Shown piece after piece: positions 63,462 through 64,000 of a stretch of DNA of 64,000 bases. Origin of the DNA: JANQRX01 sp963663975 (GTDB taxonomy: Bacteria > Pseudomonadota > Alphaproteobacteria > Rhizobiales > Kaistiaceae); contig CAXXRA010000015.1 in the NCBI GenBank assembly GCA_963663975.2, positions 1,178,001-1,242,000 of the forward strand. Direction: 5' to 3'. Under the pieces are notes generated by a model that saw only the letters and a list, made by a program, of their open reading frames with translations, was not told the origin of the DNA and did no database searches. Numbering within the stretch: position 1 is the stretch's first letter; each line of letters opens with the position of its first letter. The position numbers were made by a program, and so were the translations under genes.

Positions 63462-64000
63462 ATGACACCGCTCGACGACCAAACCACCGCGGCTCCCAGC
63501 AGGGAATTGCTCATTGCCGCCGGCTTGCCCGAAGATGAGCTGGCCGCCTGGCTTGCTTCAAGCCCGCAGGTGCGGGGCGGGTTGGACGACGACCGGGCGC
63601 CGTTTTCGGACTTCTGGGTCGGCGGCGCCGGCTTGCGCGTCCGGCTGCCGGAAAAGCCGTCGCGCAACGAGGCGGAACAGGCTGCCGCCGACGCAATCCA
63701 CCGGCTCGAGCGACAGGCTCGGGAAATGTTCCTCCAACGCCACGCTTCCGCGCTCTACGGCCGGTTGACCGACAATCGCGCGAAATTCCTGCGCGTGGAC
63801 CTGCTGGTGGAGGCGGCATCGGATCTGGTTCCCGGCCTGACGCCCGACCGGGTGAGCCTCGCCGATGAACACCGCCGGCCGCTGCGTGACAAGGACGGAC
63901 TGGAGAAGGATCACGGCCTGCTGCTCGCCCATGTGCTGGCCGACCCATCGGCCGGAACCCATCTCTGCCACGCCATGCTGTTGCCGAAGGAGGAGTCGCT
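63462..64000 (+). CDS. DpgC-like cofactor-independent dioxygenase, N-terminal part
   Basis: 179 codons, open to the window edge. AGGAG lies 12 bp before the ATG. The region FLQRHASALYGRLTDNRAKF, LLVEAASDLVPGLTP, KDGLEKDHGLLLAHVL and GTHLCHAML matches my memory of the helical N-terminal domain of (3,5-dihydroxyphenyl)acetyl-CoA 1,2-dioxygenase (DpgC) from glycopeptide producers, which precedes a crotonase-fold domain. The crotonase part lies beyond the window, so the active site cannot be checked. It is divergent from paaK. A different crotonase-family enzyme with a similar N-terminus remains possible. Confidence 0.65.
   Translation, partial: MTPLDDQTTAAPSRELLIAAGLPEDELAAWLASSPQVRGGLDDDRAPFSDFWVGGAGLRVRLPEKPSRNEAEQAAADAIHRLERQAREMFLQRHASALYGRLTDNRAKFLRVDLLVEAASDLVPGLTPDRVSLADEHRRPLRDKDGLEKDHGLLLAHVLADPSAGTHLCHAMLLPKEES

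Noticed and set aside
1..64000. tRNA, rRNA or CRISPR array
   Set aside because: No cloverleaf-like segments, rRNA sequence or regularly spaced short repeats were seen on reading both strands.

Overview
High-GC DNA from an alphaproteobacterium-like genome (inferred from the family mix: TRAP and TAXI transporters, IclR regulators, a full protocatechuate branch, class III alcohol dehydrogenase). It is an accessory catabolic region, heavily reworked by insertion sequences.

Layout. 1-3.5 kb: end of a sugar-type ABC transporter, a phytanoyl-CoA-dioxygenase-like oxygenase and a quinone oxidoreductase. 3.5-7.4 kb: a nested set of elements (IS21 inside IS481, which sits at the end of a ~270-bp MITE). 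7.4-20.6 kb (minus strand): an OsmC-like protein, aldehyde dehydrogenase, DctP, DctQ, DctM and a ThDP decarboxylase-like enzyme form one operon. It is split between dctP and dctQ by a 5.5-kb IS1595-family transposon that carries a single-chain restriction-modification gene and is itself broken by an IS1380. 20.8-30.7 kb: an IclR regulator, then pcaB, pcaF, pcaJ, pcaI, pcaG, pcaH, pcaC, pcaD and pobA, which together cover 4-hydroxybenzoate to acetyl-CoA and succinyl-CoA. An IS481 lies between pcaF and pcaB. 30.8-33.2 kb: two small exporters and a fused aminotransferase/sulfotransferase remnant. 33.3-40 kb: IclR, nitroreductase, TAXI transporter, amidohydrolase and Gfo/Idh genes. 40-47.2 kb: an island bounded by a 22-bp direct repeat at the 3' end of a class III alcohol dehydrogenase gene; it holds IS1182, a wrecked IS481 inside a duplicated uspA start, an MscS channel with a cNMP-binding domain, and a truncated sensor kinase. 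47.2-52.6 kb: alcohol dehydrogenase, a RES/Xre toxin-antitoxin pair, a second ThDP enzyme and a class III CoA-transferase. 52.9-55.9 kb: an IS5-disrupted DUF262 gene with an intact HEPN partner. 55.9-64 kb: SDR, beta-keto acid cleavage enzyme, 3-hydroxyacyl-CoA dehydrogenase, sugar-acid dehydratase, MDR dehydrogenase, phenylacetate-CoA ligase and, at the edge, a DpgC-like cofactor-free dioxygenase.

How it may work together (inference): the TRAP transporter, ThDP enzyme and aldehyde dehydrogenase could take an arylglyoxylate through an aryl aldehyde to (hydroxy)benzoate, and PobA plus the Pca enzymes finish the degradation. A second theme is CTAG: both the MITEs (IS630-like, TA duplication) and the IS481 copies (6-bp NCTAGN duplication) sit in CTAG sites, often at TAG stop codons between operon genes.
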